Below, in pieces: positions 25,480 to 34,132 of a DNA stretch of 64,000 bases. Within the stretch, counting starts at the first letter, position 1. Each line of letters begins with the position of its first letter. Both the position numbers and the translations under genes were made by a program. The stretch lies in assembly GCF_042466415.1 (NCBI RefSeq), contig NZ_JAXHCH010000002.1, positions 2,232,001 to 2,296,000 of the forward strand, given 5' to 3'. This DNA comes from Albirhodobacter sp042466415 (GTDB lineage: Bacteria; Pseudomonadota; Alphaproteobacteria; Rhodobacterales; Rhodobacteraceae). The notes beneath the pieces were generated by a model. The model saw only the letters and a list, made by a program, of their open reading frames with translations. It did not search any database and was not told where the DNA came from.

Positions 25480-26574
25480 ATGACCGACACGCTCACCTTT
25501 CTAGGAATAGAATCAAGCTGCGACGACACTGCCGCCGCCATCGTGCGACTTTCCGGCGATCGCGGCGAGGTTTTGGCCACCGTGGTTGCCGGGCAAACCG
25601 AGCTACATGCCGATTTCGGCGGCGTGGTGCCCGAGATTGCCGCGCGTGCCCATGCGGAAAAATTGGATATCTGTGTCGAAGAGGCGCTTAGCGCGGCGAA
25701 TCTGACGCTACGCGACATCGATGCCGTCGCCGTCACGGCGGGGCCAGGGCTTATCGGTGGCGTTATGTCGGGCGTCATGTGCGCGAAGGGCATTGCCGCG
25801 GGCGCAGGGCTCCCGCTCGTCGGCGTCAACCATCTCGCAGGTCACGCGCTGACACCTCGCCTGACAGACGGAATCTCTTTTCCCTACCTTATGCTTTTGG
25901 TTTCGGGAGGGCATTGCCAGTTCCTGATCGCGCATGGCGTCGACCGGTTCGAGCGTCTGGGCGGCACGATTGATGATGCCCCTGGCGAGGCCTTTGACAA
26001 GACGGCAAAGCTTCTCGCGCTGTCGCAACCAGGTGGCCCGTCCGTCGAGCGCGAAGCCCTGTCAGGCGATGCGAAGCGGTTTCCGATGCCACGCCCGCTT
26101 CTAGAGCGCCCTGATTGCGATATGTCCTTCTCGGGTCTCAAAACGGCATTGCTTCGCGCTCGCGACGCCGTGATTGCCGAGCATGGCGGATTGCCCGCAT
26201 CTCTCCGCTCCGATTTGTGTGCAAGCTTCCAAGCCTCCGTCTGCGCGGTATTGGCGGAGAAAACACGGCGTGCATTGCGGATTTACATGACGCTTAATCC
26301 TGCCAATCCCGTGATTGCCGTTGCGGGCGGGGTCGCCGCAAACAAGGCTATTCGCCATGCGTTAGAGACTGTTTCAGACGAATTTGGCGCGCGTTTCCTC
26401 GCGCCGCCTCTCGCGCTTTGCACTGACAATGCCGCGATGATCGCATGGGCAGGGATTGAGCGATATCGTTCTGGCGCACGTGATGGCATGGATCTTTCCG
26501 CCCGGCCGAGATGGCCCTTGGATGCACGAGCGCCCGCGATGCTCGGCTCCGGGAAAAAGGGAGCAAAAGCATGA
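25480..26574 (+). CDS. tsaD: tRNA N6-threonylcarbamoyladenosine transferase TsaD
   Basis: Transfers the threonylcarbamoyl group to A37 of ANN-decoding tRNAs, with TsaB and TsaE. The 364 residues begin LTFLGIESSCDDTAAAIV and contain the metal-binding His118 and His122 (GVNHLAGHAL), the LLVSGGHCQF nucleotide segment, and VAVAGGVAANKAIR-type C-terminal glycine motif (VIAVAGGVAANKAIRHAL). ATG at 25480 is selected by conservation and GGAA eight bases upstream; longer open frames run antisense to hemD. It overlaps gpsA as ATGA. Confidence 0.97.
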   Translation: MTDTLTFLGIESSCDDTAAAIVRLSGDRGEVLATVVAGQTELHADFGGVVPEIAARAHAEKLDICVEEALSAANLTLRDIDAVAVTAGPGLIGGVMSGVMCAKGIAAGAGLPLVGVNHLAGHALTPRLTDGISFPYLMLLVSGGHCQFLIAHGVDRFERLGGTIDDAPGEAFDKTAKLLALSQPGGPSVEREALSGDAKRFPMPRPLLERPDCDMSFSGLKTALLRARDAVIAEHGGLPASLRSDLCASFQASVCAVLAEKTRRALRIYMTLNPANPVIAVAGGVAANKAIRHALETVSDEFGARFLAPPLALCTDNAAMIAWAGIERYRSGARDGMDLSARPRWPLDARAPAMLGSGKKGAKA

Positions 26575-27533
26575 CGGTTGCGGTTATCGGCGCGGGCGCC
26601 TTCGGCACCGCTCTCGCGGTGGCCCTATCCGCCAACGGCCCTGTCGCGCTCTGGGCACGCGACGCACAAGCGGCGGATCGCATGCAGCGCACACGCGAAA
26701 ACAGCGCGCGTTTGGAAGGGATCACCATCCCCCAAAACGTCACTGTTACAGCCGATTTACACGATCTTGAGGGGCGCGAGACGGTCCTTCTCGCAATGCC
26801 GATGCAACAGATGTCCGGCTTCCTCGAAATCCACCGCGACTTGTTTCTCACGAAACGCCTCATTGCTTGCTCCAAGGGGATCGACATCGCGAGCGGCCAA
26901 GGGCCAACGGGGATCATCCGCAGCAAATGCCCGAAGGCGGTTCCGGCGATTTTAACAGGCCCCAGCTTTGCCGCCGATATTGCGCGGGGACTTCCCACCG
27001 CGCTCACGCTTGCCTGCGAGGACGTGAACGCGGGCGAGGGCCTGCAACGCGCGCTCTCCACGCCGGTCTTGCGGCTCTATCGATCCGAAGATGTTATCGG
27101 CGCGGAACTCGGCGGAGCACTCAAGAATGTCATCGCAATTGCCGCAGGGGTCGTCATTGGCGCAGGGCTAGGCGATAGCGCGCGCGCAGCCATCATGACA
27201 CGGGGGTTCAGCGAAATGCGCCGCGTTGCGTTGCTCCGTGGTGCGCGGGTCGAAACGCTTAACGGGCTTTCAGGTTTGGGCGATCTTGTGCTTACATGCA
27301 CCTCGCAACAATCACGTAACTTCCGTTTCGGCCACGCGCTTGGCCGTGGCGAAGATTTCGATCCATCGCTCACCGTGGAAGGTGCCGCAACCGCGAAAGC
27401 AGTCTCTAATCTCGCCGAAACGCACCAGATTGACCTGCCGATCGCGACGATGGTCGCAGCGCTGGTTGACCAGAAGATCACCGTCGAGGCCGCTGTCTCG
27501 GCGCTTATGTCCCGTCCGCTTAAAGAGGAATAA
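26571..27533 (+). CDS. gpsA: glycerol-3-phosphate dehydrogenase (NAD(P)+)
   Basis: Reduces dihydroxyacetone phosphate to sn-glycerol 3-phosphate for phospholipid synthesis. The 320-residue protein starts TVAVIGAGAFGTALAVALS with the GxGxxG dinucleotide site at residues 7-12, then has LTGPSFAADIARGLPTAL and the catalytic-lysine segment GGALKNVIAIAAGVVIGAGLG, all diagnostic. ATG at 26571 overlaps the tsaD stop, and GGGAG lies upstream within tsaD. YciI follows three bases after its stop, so tsaD, gpsA, yciI and the EVE gene look like a single operon. Confidence 0.97.
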   Translation: MTVAVIGAGAFGTALAVALSANGPVALWARDAQAADRMQRTRENSARLEGITIPQNVTVTADLHDLEGRETVLLAMPMQQMSGFLEIHRDLFLTKRLIACSKGIDIASGQGPTGIIRSKCPKAVPAILTGPSFAADIARGLPTALTLACEDVNAGEGLQRALSTPVLRLYRSEDVIGAELGGALKNVIAIAAGVVIGAGLGDSARAAIMTRGFSEMRRVALLRGARVETLNGLSGLGDLVLTCTSQQSRNFRFGHALGRGEDFDPSLTVEGAATAKAVSNLAETHQIDLPIATMVAALVDQKITVEAAVSALMSRPLKEE

Positions 27534-27536
27534 TCC

Positions 27537-27806
27537 ATGCTCTATGCTGTTATCTGCCGCGACAAACCTGGCCATCTGCAACTCCGGATCGATACGCGCG
27601 AGCGCCACTTGGAGCATATTCGCTCCACTGGGATCGTGCTGCAGGCTGGGCCCTTCATCGAAAACGGCGAAATGTGCGGAACATTGGCCGTTCTCGATAC
27701 CGACAGCCTCGAGGCAGCGCAGGAGTGGGCCGCAAAGGATCCCTACGCGATCGCCGGGTTGTTTGAATCTGTTTCCGTTACGGAATGGAAAAAGGTAATC
27801 GGCTGA
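27537..27806 (+). CDS. YciI-family protein
   Basis: An 89-residue alpha/beta ferredoxin-like YciI protein. The family pattern is seen: MLYAVICRDKPGHLQLR, the RERHLEHIRSTG helix, the GPFIENGEMCGTLAVLDTDSLEAA strand-loop in outline, and the DPYAIAGLFESVSVTEW end. YCII domains carry a His/Asp pair near the strands and may act as small lyases or hydrolases, but no substrate is known for most. AGAGGAA precedes the ATG. Its stop overlaps the EVE start as TGATG, so the two are tightly coupled. Confidence 0.9.
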   Translation: MLYAVICRDKPGHLQLRIDTRERHLEHIRSTGIVLQAGPFIENGEMCGTLAVLDTDSLEAAQEWAAKDPYAIAGLFESVSVTEWKKVIG

Positions 27807-28225
27807 TGGCTAAATGGCTTTTTAAATCAGAACCCAACAAATGGTCTTGGGACCAGCAAGTCGCCAAGGGCCATGAGGGTGAGATCTGGGACGGCGTGCG
27901 AAACTACCTTGCTCGCAACAACATGAGATCGATGAAGATTGGGGATCAAGGGTTCTTCTACCACTCCAACATCGGCAAAGAAGTTGTCGGCATTGTCGAG
28001 GTCTGCGCCTTAAGCCACCAAGACCCCACAACGGACGATCCGCGGTGGGATTGCGTCGATATCCGCGCGATTAGGCCCCTGAAGACCCCTGTGACACTGG
28101 CGCAGGTGAAAAACGATCACCGGCTGCAAGAGATGGCCTTGGTGACGTCGATGCGTCTGTCGGTTCAACCGGTTACGGAAGACGAATGGAAAATCGTGTG
28201 TGAGCTTGGCGGGATCGAGCCATAA
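27806..28225 (+). CDS. EVE-domain protein
   Basis: A 139-residue single EVE domain, the PUA-like fold that flips and reads modified bases. It opens with AKWLFKSEPNKWSWDQQ and continues with WDGVRNYLARNNMRSMKIGDQGFFYHSN, patterns shared with human THYN1 and bacterial homologues. It consists of the EVE domain alone with no nuclease partner, so it is more likely housekeeping than a restriction enzyme. The start at 27806 overlaps the YciI stop. The nearby tRNA-modification gene tsaD is a suggestive but unproven link to modified nucleotides. A strong hairpin follows. Confidence 0.93.
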   Translation: MAKWLFKSEPNKWSWDQQVAKGHEGEIWDGVRNYLARNNMRSMKIGDQGFFYHSNIGKEVVGIVEVCALSHQDPTTDDPRWDCVDIRAIRPLKTPVTLAQVKNDHRLQEMALVTSMRLSVQPVTEDEWKIVCELGGIEP

Positions 28226-28229
28226 AAAT

Positions 28230-28261
28230 GGAGGGTTCTGGCACCCCTACCAGAACCCTCC
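28230..28261 (+). terminator. long hairpin after the EVE gene
   Basis: A perfect 12-bp stem (GGAGGGTTCTGG with CCAGAACCCTCC) and 8-base loop, starting four bases after the stop codon. No T-run follows (CACCCC), so it may act as an RNA 3' end stabiliser rather than a complete terminator. A second hairpin with CACGTG arms lies immediately beyond, and the sequence CTGGTTCTGG recurs 60 bases on. Confidence 0.6.
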
Positions 28262-28513
28262 CACCCCACGTGCTCCCCTAAAGCACCACACGTGAAACTA
28301 TCTGGTTCTGGCCGTCCTAGCCTAAGTTTATGTCTACTCCACGCCGGCCCGAATCGCAATTTTAAAACCCAGATAATTCTATTTAAATCAATTCTTTAAT
28401 CTAAAAAGTTGATTAACCAAAAGCGCGCTTTCCGCTGTTTGATCGGCTATTGCCATCACTTGGCATCGCCCTATCCTTTCCGTCATGAAGCCCGAAAGAG
28501 CAGGAGATCCCCC

Positions 28514-29209
28514 ATGCCAGCCGCTATTATTGTCGCCCATGGCGCGCCCGCCGATCCCGATCCGCAGGATCTCGTGCTGCATGATCTCGCGCGGCGCGTC
28601 GGAGAGGTGATGCCGGATTGGGATATTCGCGGCGCGACTTTGGCACGCGAGGGCTCGCTGGACTGCGCGCTATCGGGCCTCCAAGATCCGCTTATCTACC
28701 CGTTTTTCATGGCAGAGGGCTGGTTCACGAAGCGTGAGCTTCCGCGACGCCTTGCAGAGTTGGGGTTTGAGGGGTTAACTCATCTTGATCCCCTCGGCGT
28801 TGACCCAGATCTTCCAGATTTGATCGCGAAAGCTGCCCTGCAAGCCGCCGAGGATGCCGGTATTACCTCGTCGGAGGCGCACCTCCTGTTGGCGGCGCAT
28901 GGGTCAAAGGTATCAAGCAAGTCCAAAGATGCGAGCTACGCAATGGCTGACATCCTCAAACGGTGGGGAGGTTTTCGTGACGTCTCGGTGGGCCTGATTG
29001 AGGAGGCGCCCTTTTTGGCAGAAGCTGCCGCAAATTTGGGCCAGGCAGTCTGCGTGCCGTTTTTTGCTCTGCGGGCTGGTCATGTCGTAGGGGATTTGCC
29101 CGAAGCGTTGGAGGAAGCCGAGTTTGCCGGCCCATGCCTTGATCCAATCGGGGAGCATCCCCAGATCCCGCATCTCATCGCGGCGGCTTTGAAGCGCGCG
29201 GGGCCGTAA
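28514..29209 (+). CDS. CbiX/SirB-type chelatase domain protein
   Basis: A 231-residue protein with two CbiX-like halves. Each begins with a strand ending in His-Gly: IIVAHGAPADPDP near residue 10 and LLLAAHGSKVSSKSK near 120. These histidines are metal-binding in sirohydrochlorin chelatases, which insert cobalt or iron into sirohydrochlorin for cobalamin or siroheme. AGGAG lies before the ATG at 28514; a start at 28409 lacks support. No cobalamin or siroheme genes flank it, so the metal and substrate are unknown. Its neighbours are an EVE gene and pstS. The fold assignment is good; the precise function is open. Confidence 0.8.
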   Translation: MPAAIIVAHGAPADPDPQDLVLHDLARRVGEVMPDWDIRGATLAREGSLDCALSGLQDPLIYPFFMAEGWFTKRELPRRLAELGFEGLTHLDPLGVDPDLPDLIAKAALQAAEDAGITSSEAHLLLAAHGSKVSSKSKDASYAMADILKRWGGFRDVSVGLIEEAPFLAEAAANLGQAVCVPFFALRAGHVVGDLPEALEEAEFAGPCLDPIGEHPQIPHLIAAALKRAGP

Positions 29210-29263
29210 GCTTATCGCGACCACTCCATGAATATTTCAGCGTGAATTTTGCACGAATGCCGA

Positions 29264-29281
29264 TTGTCATGTTACTGTTAC
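29264..29281 (+). promoter_or_regulatory. Pho box upstream of pstS
   Basis: TTGTCAT-GTTA-CTGTTAC is two direct 7-mers separated by 4 bases, the PhoB-binding arrangement. It lies 84 bases before the pstS start, and a possible -10 (CATAAG, 29292-29297) is 10 bases beyond, the usual spacing for a PhoB-dependent promoter without a -35 box. Confidence 0.8.
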
Positions 29282-29365
29282 ATTTCGTTTGCATAAGCGT
29301 CACGTTGGCGGCCTAGACGGTCGGCAGGCCTACTGGTTGGCCAGTGAAATTTTCAGGAGAGATCC

Positions 29366-30397
29366 ATGAACACCGTTAAACTTTCCGCTTCGGTTCTGGC
29401 GATCATCGCCGCTTCGGCAACCGTCGCAACTGCACGTGACCAAGTTCAAGTTGCAGGCTCGTCGACCGTTCTGCCATATGCAACGATCGTTGCGGAAGCC
29501 TTTGGCGAGAACACAGATTTCCCGACACCGGTCGTTGAATCGGGCGGCTCCTCGGCTGGCCTGAAAAAGTTCTGCGAAGGCGTTGGCGAAAACACCATCG
29601 ATATCGCCAACGCGTCGCGCGCAATCAAAAGCAGCGAAATCGAAGCCTGCGCAGCAGCTGGCGTGACGGACATCATCGAAGTTCGCATCGGCTATGATGG
29701 CATCGTATTCGCATCCGACATCAACGGTGAGACGTTCGCGTTCACCCCTGCTGACTGGTACAAGGCCGTTGCGGCAGAGATCGTCGTCGATGGCGAAGTT
29801 GTTGCAAACCCGAACACCACTTGGGATCAGGTAAACCCTGCTCTGCCGAAGCAAGAGATCATGGCTTTCGTTCCAGGCACGAAGCACGGCACACGTGAAG
29901 TGTTCGAAGAAAAAGTGATCCTCGCTGGCTGTGAAGAAGCCGGTGCGATGGAAGCACTCATCGCGGCAAAAGGCGATGAAGACAAAGCCGAAGAAGCCTG
30001 CATGGCGCTGCGCACGGACGGCCGCGCGGTTGATATCGATGGCGATTACACCGAAACCCTCTCGCGGATCGACAGCAACAAGGCTGGTATCGGTGTGTTC
30101 GGTCTTTCGTTCTACGAAAACAACACCGACAAGCTGAAAGTTGCAACGATGTCGGATGTGGTTCCTTCGACGGAAACCATCGCATCGGGCGACTACCCAG
30201 TTTCGCGCCCGCTCTACTTCTACATCAAGAAAGCGCACATCGGCGTTGTTCCTGGCGTGAAAGAGTTTGCTGAATTCTTCGTATCCGACGATCTCGCAGG
30301 TCCTGATGGCCCGCTCGCAGCATACGGCCTCGTGTCGGATCCTGAGCTGGCAGCGGTTCAGGCGACCGTCGCTGACGAAACCGTAATGGCGAAATAA
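29366..30397 (+). CDS. pstS: phosphate-binding periplasmic protein PstS
   Basis: The periplasmic binding protein of the high-affinity phosphate ABC importer. A signal peptide ends near residue 23 (TVATA). The mature protein opens with DQVQVAGSSTVLPYA, whose SST helps bind phosphate, followed by ESGGSSAGLKKFCEG and IANASRAIK, both ligand loops. Later the FVPGTKHGTREVF and VFGLSFYENN segments match alphaproteobacterial PstS. Six cysteines occur in the mature protein. Length of 343 is normal. A Pho box lies upstream and two hairpins follow before pstC, which would raise the binding protein above the rest of the complex. Confidence 0.97.
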   Translation: MNTVKLSASVLAIIAASATVATARDQVQVAGSSTVLPYATIVAEAFGENTDFPTPVVESGGSSAGLKKFCEGVGENTIDIANASRAIKSSEIEACAAAGVTDIIEVRIGYDGIVFASDINGETFAFTPADWYKAVAAEIVVDGEVVANPNTTWDQVNPALPKQEIMAFVPGTKHGTREVFEEKVILAGCEEAGAMEALIAAKGDEDKAEEACMALRTDGRAVDIDGDYTETLSRIDSNKAGIGVFGLSFYENNTDKLKVATMSDVVPSTETIASGDYPVSRPLYFYIKKAHIGVVPGVKEFAEFFVSDDLAGPDGPLAAYGLVSDPELAAVQATVADETVMAK

Positions 30398-30405
30398 TCA
30401 CGATC

Positions 30406-30434
30406 GGCGACGCCTTCCGCATGAAGGCGTCGCC
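30406..30434 (+). terminator. pstS-pstC hairpin 1
   Basis: A perfect 12-bp stem (GGCGACGCCTTC with GAAGGCGTCGCC) and 5-base loop, nine bases after the pstS stop. There is no T-run, so it probably stabilises the pstS 3' end. Confidence 0.6.
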
Positions 30435-30441
30435 ATTCCAG

Positions 30442-30469
30442 TCGGGCCCCTACCGGAGCCCGATTTTTT
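30442..30469 (+). terminator. pstS-pstC intrinsic terminator or attenuator
   Basis: A 6-bp stem (TCGGGC with GCCCGA) followed by six T residues. It lies 41 bases before the pstC ATG, so it would reduce but not abolish read-through from pstS into pstCAB-phoUB. Confidence 0.75.
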
Positions 30470-30509
30470 GGTTCCAAGCCTTTCATTTCCCTTGAAGCTC
30501 GAGGACTCC

Positions 30510-31970
30510 ATGACTGTCGCGAATATCCTTCTTATCGTCTTGATACTCGGAGCTTTGGGCTATGTCGCAGGCCGCCTTCGCGCCCGCGCAGTGTCCGGCG
30601 ATGACGCGCGCCTTTTGCATTCCCTTCCCGGATATTACGGCTGGAACGCCGCAATGTTCACCGTGATCCCCGCTCTGGCAATCATGCTGGTCTGGCTGCT
30701 CGTGCAGCCTGTTGTCATTGAACGCAATATCAGCGCGATGATCACCAGTGATATGATCCCGGAAGGGTCCAGCCAATCTCTTGTCATGAGCGATTTGCGC
30801 CGTGTTTCGGAAGGGCTTAGCACCGCCGTCGAAACAGGCGTGATGACCGCGCAAGAGGCCGAGCAGTTCGGTCAGGGGTCCACCGATATCCGCGGGGCGC
30901 TCGCTGCTGTAGGGGTAGCCTTGGGCAACGATGTCTCTCCCGAGCTTTTGCAAGCAGCCCAAGATTACCGCAACAGTAGCGCTCGCGGCATAATTGTGAT
31001 GGGGCTCATAGCGATCGTCCTTGCCCTTTGCGGGCTTGCTTATTCCATTCGCTCGACCACGGTCGACTTCCGCGCGCGCAACACGGTTGAAGCGGGCGTC
31101 AAAGCCTTATTGATTTTCGCCTCCGTGATCGCAATCGCCACCACGGCAGGCATCGTCTTTTCGATGCTGTTCGAAACGAGCAACTTCTTCCGACAGTACT
31201 CGTGGACGGAATTCTTCTTCGGCACGGAATGGGCGCCGAACTTCCGTGGCAATTCATCTCTCGGGATGCTGCCACTGCTCTGGGGCACGCTCTATATCTC
31301 GCTCATCGCGTTGATCGTTGCCGTTCCGATCGGTTTGTTCGCCGCGATCTATATGTCGGAATACGCCGGCCCGAAATTCCGCGCCATCGCCAAGCCGCTG
31401 ATTGAGGTGCTCGCAGGTATCCCGACAATCGTTTACGGCCTGTTCGCCCTAATCACCGTCGGGCCGATGCTTCGGGATTATTTCGCGCAGCCACTGGGGC
31501 TGGGTGAAAGCGGATCTTCCGTGATGACCGCAGGTCTGGTCATGGGGATCATGATCATCCCCTTCGTATCCTCCCTTTCGGACGATATTATCAACGCAGT
31601 TCCCCAATCGTTGCGGGATGGCTCGCTCGGGCTTGGATCGACCCAATCGGAAACCATTCGTCAGGTCGTTCTGCCCGCTGCTCTTCCCGGGATCGTCGGC
31701 GCGGTTCTTCTCGCCGCGTCGCGTGCGATCGGTGAAACAATGATTGTTGTCCTTGGCGCGGGCGCTGCGGCACGGATGGGCCTCAACCCCTTTGAGGCCA
31801 TGACCACTATCACCGTTAAAATCGTCAGCCAGCTGACGGGTGATACCGACTTCGCCGCACCAGAAACGCTCGTCGCCTTCGCCTTGGGCCTGACGCTGTT
31901 CGTCATCACTCTTGGCCTTAACGTTCTCGCACTCGTCATTGTGCGCAAATATCGGGAGCAATACGAATGA
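30510..31970 (+). CDS. pstC: phosphate ABC permease PstC
   Basis: One of two inner-membrane permeases for phosphate. At 486 residues it is much larger than E. coli PstC (319). The first membrane helix (ANILLIVLILGALGYVAG) and another around residue 55 precede a soluble insertion (about 75-155) before the core. The core carries the ABC permease loop IKPLIEVLAGIPTIVYGLFA-type (AKPLIEVLAGIPTIVYG) and the EAA region ATQ-like GLGSTQSETIRQVVLP. GAGGA precedes ATG 30510; an earlier start at 30468 sits in the terminator. pstA overlaps by four bases. Confidence 0.95.
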   Translation: MTVANILLIVLILGALGYVAGRLRARAVSGDDARLLHSLPGYYGWNAAMFTVIPALAIMLVWLLVQPVVIERNISAMITSDMIPEGSSQSLVMSDLRRVSEGLSTAVETGVMTAQEAEQFGQGSTDIRGALAAVGVALGNDVSPELLQAAQDYRNSSARGIIVMGLIAIVLALCGLAYSIRSTTVDFRARNTVEAGVKALLIFASVIAIATTAGIVFSMLFETSNFFRQYSWTEFFFGTEWAPNFRGNSSLGMLPLLWGTLYISLIALIVAVPIGLFAAIYMSEYAGPKFRAIAKPLIEVLAGIPTIVYGLFALITVGPMLRDYFAQPLGLGESGSSVMTAGLVMGIMIIPFVSSLSDDIINAVPQSLRDGSLGLGSTQSETIRQVVLPAALPGIVGAVLLAASRAIGETMIVVLGAGAAARMGLNPFEAMTTITVKIVSQLTGDTDFAAPETLVAFALGLTLFVITLGLNVLALVIVRKYREQYE

Positions 31971-33310
31971 CCGATCTCGCCACACCAGCGACACCCGCTC
32001 ACCGCTCGCTGCTCCAAGCTGATGCGCGCACCAAGGCCCGCAATCGCGCGGAGAGCCGCTTCAAGAGCTACGGTCTCGCGGCCGTCTTGACGGCGCTGCT
32101 ATCACTCGCGCTCTTGTTGTTCTCGATCTTCAGCAATGGGCTTTCGGCCTTCAGCCAAACCAAAATCGTGATTCCGGTCGAGCTTATGGAAGCCACACTG
32201 GACAAATCAGGGACGCGCGACCTTGAAGTGATGAAGAAGGTCAGCACGATCGGTTACGGCACCCTTATCGGAAATGCATTGATCGCACAGATCGAGGCGG
32301 AAGGGATCGTGATTGAAGGCCTGTCTGACAAGGACGCGAAAGAAATCATCTCGAAAGAAGCGCCCGCAACGTTGCGCAATATGGTGCTCGCAGATCCGAA
32401 GTTGATCGGACAAACCATTGACCTTCACGTGCTTGCACATGGTCGGATTGATGGCTTCTTTAAAGGCCGCGTGACGATGGAAAGCGCCGAACTCGATAGC
32501 AATATCACCCCATCGCAACTCCAACTTGCTGTGGCTCTGAATGATCGTGGTATCCTGCGCAAAGAGTTCAACCTCGATTTTATCACCGCGCCAGACGCCT
32601 CGGATCAACGGCCGGAAGCCGCGGGCCTTGGCGTTGCGATCCTCGGTTCGGCATATATGATGCTGGTGGTGTTGTGCCTCGCGCCGTTAATCGGCGTGGC
32701 CGCGTCGATCTATCTCGAAGAATTTGCGCCGCAGAACCGCTTTACTGATCTGATCGAAGTGAACATTTCCAATCTGGCGGCTGTGCCCTCGATTGTCTTC
32801 GGGATTTTGGGCTTGGCGATCTTCATTAACTTCGCCGGCCTTCCTCAATCCGCGCCTATTGTCGGTGGTTTGGTCCTAACGCTGATGACACTCCCGACGA
32901 TCATCATCTCTACGCGCGCCGCGCTCAAGGCGGTTCCGCCGTCAATCCGCGATGCGGCGCTTGGTGTTGGGGCATCAAAGATGCAATCGGTATTCCACCA
33001 CGTGCTGCCACTCGCGGCGCCAGGGATTATGACCGGTGCGATCATCGGCCTCGCGCAAGCTTTGGGCGAGACCGCACCTTTGCTTCTCATCGGGATGGTT
33101 GCTTTTGTGCGCGAGTATCCTGATGCGCCGCTCGACGGGCTCTTCGACCCCGCTTCGGCTCTGCCGGTGCAGGTCTACAACTGGACTCAACGCGCCGATC
33201 CGGCCTTCGTGGAACGGGCTTCCGGCGCAATCATCGTGTTGTTGGCCTTCTTGGTTATTATGAATACGATTGCAATTATTCTTCGCCGCCGCTTCGAGCG
33301 CCGGTGGTAA
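31967..33310 (+). CDS. pstA: phosphate ABC permease PstA
   Basis: The second permease. Of 447 residues, about 1-215 are an N-terminal extension with one membrane helix (about 36-55) and a soluble domain of the DUF3333 type; the rest is the core with EVNISNLAAVPSIVFGILGL, the ASKMQSVFHHVLPLAAPGI coupling loop and five or six helices. The ATG overlaps the pstC stop as ATGA. E. coli PstA has 296 residues, so this one and PstC share the enlarged form common in alphaproteobacteria. pstB follows 13 bases on. Confidence 0.95.
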   Translation: MTDLATPATPAHRSLLQADARTKARNRAESRFKSYGLAAVLTALLSLALLLFSIFSNGLSAFSQTKIVIPVELMEATLDKSGTRDLEVMKKVSTIGYGTLIGNALIAQIEAEGIVIEGLSDKDAKEIISKEAPATLRNMVLADPKLIGQTIDLHVLAHGRIDGFFKGRVTMESAELDSNITPSQLQLAVALNDRGILRKEFNLDFITAPDASDQRPEAAGLGVAILGSAYMMLVVLCLAPLIGVAASIYLEEFAPQNRFTDLIEVNISNLAAVPSIVFGILGLAIFINFAGLPQSAPIVGGLVLTLMTLPTIIISTRAALKAVPPSIRDAALGVGASKMQSVFHHVLPLAAPGIMTGAIIGLAQALGETAPLLLIGMVAFVREYPDAPLDGLFDPASALPVQVYNWTQRADPAFVERASGAIIVLLAFLVIMNTIAIILRRRFERRW

Positions 33311-33323
33311 AGGGGGATATCCC

Positions 33324-34121
33324 ATGAACGATATGCGACTGACGGAGCGTGCTGTGGACAGTAAAGAGATCAAAATCGCGGCCCGCAAGGTGCAGGTCTA
33401 TTACGGTGACACACATGCCATCAAAGACGTGGATGTGGAAATCCTGGATCGGACCGTAACGGCTTTCATCGGGCCTTCGGGTTGCGGGAAGTCAACGTTC
33501 CTGCGGACCCTGAACCGGATGAACGACACGATCGATATCTGCCGCGTGGAAGGTAACATCACGCTGGACGGCGAGGATATCTACGACAAGCGTGTCGATC
33601 CGGTGCAACTGCGTGCGAAAGTCGGGATGGTTTTCCAAAAGCCGAACCCGTTCCCGAAATCGATCTTCGATAACGTGGCTTACGGTCCGAAAATTCACGG
33701 CCTTACACGTAACAAGGCCGAGCTTGAGGAAATCGTCGAAAGCTCTTTGCGCAAGGCCGCACTCTGGAACGAGGTTAAAGACCGCCTCCATTCGCCTGGC
33801 ACGGGCCTTTCCGGCGGTCAGCAGCAACGTCTTTGCATCGCGCGCGCCGTGGCAACATCGCCAGAAGTGCTTTTGATGGACGAACCCTGCTCCGCCCTCG
33901 ACCCGATCGCAACGGCACAAGTCGAAGAACTGATCGACGAGTTGCGCGAGAACTTTTCTGTCGTGATCGTAACGCACTCAATGCAACAAGCCGCGCGTGT
34001 TTCCCAGCGAACCGCATTCTTCCACCTCGGCAACCTCGTGGAATACGGCGAAACCGGCAATATCTTCACCAATCCACGCGATCCGCGCACGGAAAGCTAC
34101 ATCACTGGCCGTATCGGCTAA
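33324..34121 (+). CDS. pstB: phosphate ABC transporter ATPase PstB
   Basis: The ATPase that powers phosphate import. The 265 residues include Walker A GPSGCGKST at 50-58, the Q-loop FQKPNPFPKSIFDNVAYG typical of PstB, signature LSGGQQQRL, Walker B VLLMDEPCSALDP, and the switch histidine in VIVTHSMQQA. ATG at 33324 has GGGGGA upstream. It is translated between pstA and phoU, with short spacers of 13 and 11 bases. Confidence 0.98.
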   Translation: MNDMRLTERAVDSKEIKIAARKVQVYYGDTHAIKDVDVEILDRTVTAFIGPSGCGKSTFLRTLNRMNDTIDICRVEGNITLDGEDIYDKRVDPVQLRAKVGMVFQKPNPFPKSIFDNVAYGPKIHGLTRNKAELEEIVESSLRKAALWNEVKDRLHSPGTGLSGGQQQRLCIARAVATSPEVLLMDEPCSALDPIATAQVEELIDELRENFSVVIVTHSMQQAARVSQRTAFFHLGNLVEYGETGNIFTNPRDPRTESYITGRIG

Positions 34122-34132
34122 CGGAGGCTCCA

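Noticed and set aside
29330..30238. 302-codon open frame antisense to pstS
   Set aside because: It mirrors pstS codons, is rich in Arg, Cys and Phe, has no ribosome site and matches no family.
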